A DNA stretch of 64,000 nucleotides from an uncultured Oscillospiraceae bacterium. GTDB taxonomy: Bacteria > Bacillota > Clostridia > Oscillospirales > Acutalibacteraceae. The stretch spans positions 110,850 through 174,849 of the forward strand of contig URFL01000005.1 of NCBI GenBank assembly GCA_900547105.1. The letters run 5' to 3'. The notes beneath the pieces were generated by a model that was given only the letters and a program-made list of their open reading frames with translations, had not been told where the DNA came from and ran no database searches. Of the stretch, positions 63,878 to 64,000 are shown in pieces (within the stretch, counting starts at the first letter, position 1; each line of letters starts with the position of its first letter). A program made the position numbers and the translations under genes.

Positions 63878-64000
63878 TGAAGTAGTCAATAGTTAGTAGA
63901 CACAAAATTTCTTAAGTCACCAGTACTGTTCTGTACAGGACTGGTGGTTTTCCATTTAGTTTACGGACAGGTCGCTCGTTGTTGAAATAGTAGATTGTCT
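63878..64000 (-). mobile_element. 3' end of an IS3-family (IS150-like) insertion sequence, cut by the window edge
   Basis: Transposase-like coding sequence ends at 63912, followed by a short A/T-rich terminal region. Read inward on plus, the element may begin near 63878 with TGAAGTAGTCAATAG. The other end lies outside the window, so terminal repeats and target duplication cannot be confirmed. Confidence 0.65.
63912..64000 (-). CDS. IS3-family transposase OrfB, C-terminal end (partial)
   Basis: The last 28-29 codons read TIYYFNNERPVRKLNG and end KPPVLYRTVLVT. This agrees with the end of IS3/IS150-type integrase-core transposases (YYNNxRxxxKLxGxxPVxYR). The stop is TAA at 63914-63912. The rest lies beyond the window, so intactness is unknown. 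Confidence 0.85.
   Translation of the reverse strand, partial: TIYYFNNERPVRKLNGKPPVLYRTVLVT

Noticed and set aside
63660..63905. An 81-codon minus frame spanning the end of the repair-partner gene and the IS boundary
   Set aside because: It is antisense to the repair-partner gene, begins in IS-terminal sequence and matches nothing recognisable.

Overview
The window is about 64 kb of GC-rich (roughly 60 %) chromosome from a Gram-positive Clostridia, most like an Oscillospiraceae/Ruminococcaceae-type anaerobe. Reasons: strong Shine-Dalgarno sites and sigma-A promoters, the Firmicutes linkages Gls24/Asp23-DAK2-recG and RNase Y-YmdB, a [FeFe]-hydrogenase-like protein, a TPP riboswitch, dockerin-bearing glycoside hydrolases, and a sigma-F/G-like promoter in front of a probable spore-surface protein. 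Genus or species cannot be fixed from the sequence alone.

Layout. 1-1.4 kb: serA (cut by the window edge) and serC on the minus strand. 1.5-4.8 kb: a divergent five-gene module (DRTGG, HATPase, sensory-type [FeFe]-hydrogenase, second DRTGG-like protein, PHP). 4.9-5.1 kb: tRNA-Tyr with its own promoter and terminators. 5.1-10.4 kb: an acidic repeat protein, pepD, a GNAT, an unknown protein and a MATE exporter. 10.4-17.8 kb: rpoC-rpoB on minus. 18-26 kb: small spore protein and lipoprotein on plus; PurF-like protein, zinc-ribbon/LRR membrane protein, GNAT and carB on minus. 26-31.5 kb: ABC exporter with its two-component system. 31.5-38.8 kb: two divergent thiamine blocks (minus: thiE, HAD phosphatase, thiD, CBS protein, DUF896; plus: TPP riboswitch, thiS-thiG-thiH-tenI-thiC). 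38.8-49 kb: two tandem, very similar 1.6-kilo-residue secreted GH31-LamG-FIVAR-dockerin enzymes. 49-50.6 kb: CAP-domain protein and YetF-like membrane protein. 50.7-57.6 kb: valS, recG, DAK2 kinase, Gls24. 57.7-61.3 kb: acyltransferase, ymdB, rny. 61.6-63.8 kb: a radical-SAM/partner DNA-repair pair under two LexA-like boxes. 63.9-64 kb: the 3' end of an IS3-family transposase.

Most interesting points: (i) two LexA-type boxes bracket the promoter of the radical-SAM DNA-repair pair; (ii) both GH31 promoters lack a good -35 but carry the same pair of 10-bp direct repeats with 21-bp period at the same distance from an extended -10, pointing to a shared activator; (iii) the hydrogenase-like protein keeps the four H-cluster cysteines but has lost the proton-transfer cysteine and other catalytic-loop residues, as in sensory enzymes, and sits in a signalling-type operon with no NADH/ferredoxin hydrogenase subunits; (iv) the PurF-like protein has lost its N-terminal catalytic cysteine. 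Long ORFs opposite rpoB, rpoC, carB and the GH31 genes are judged to be GC-driven shadows.
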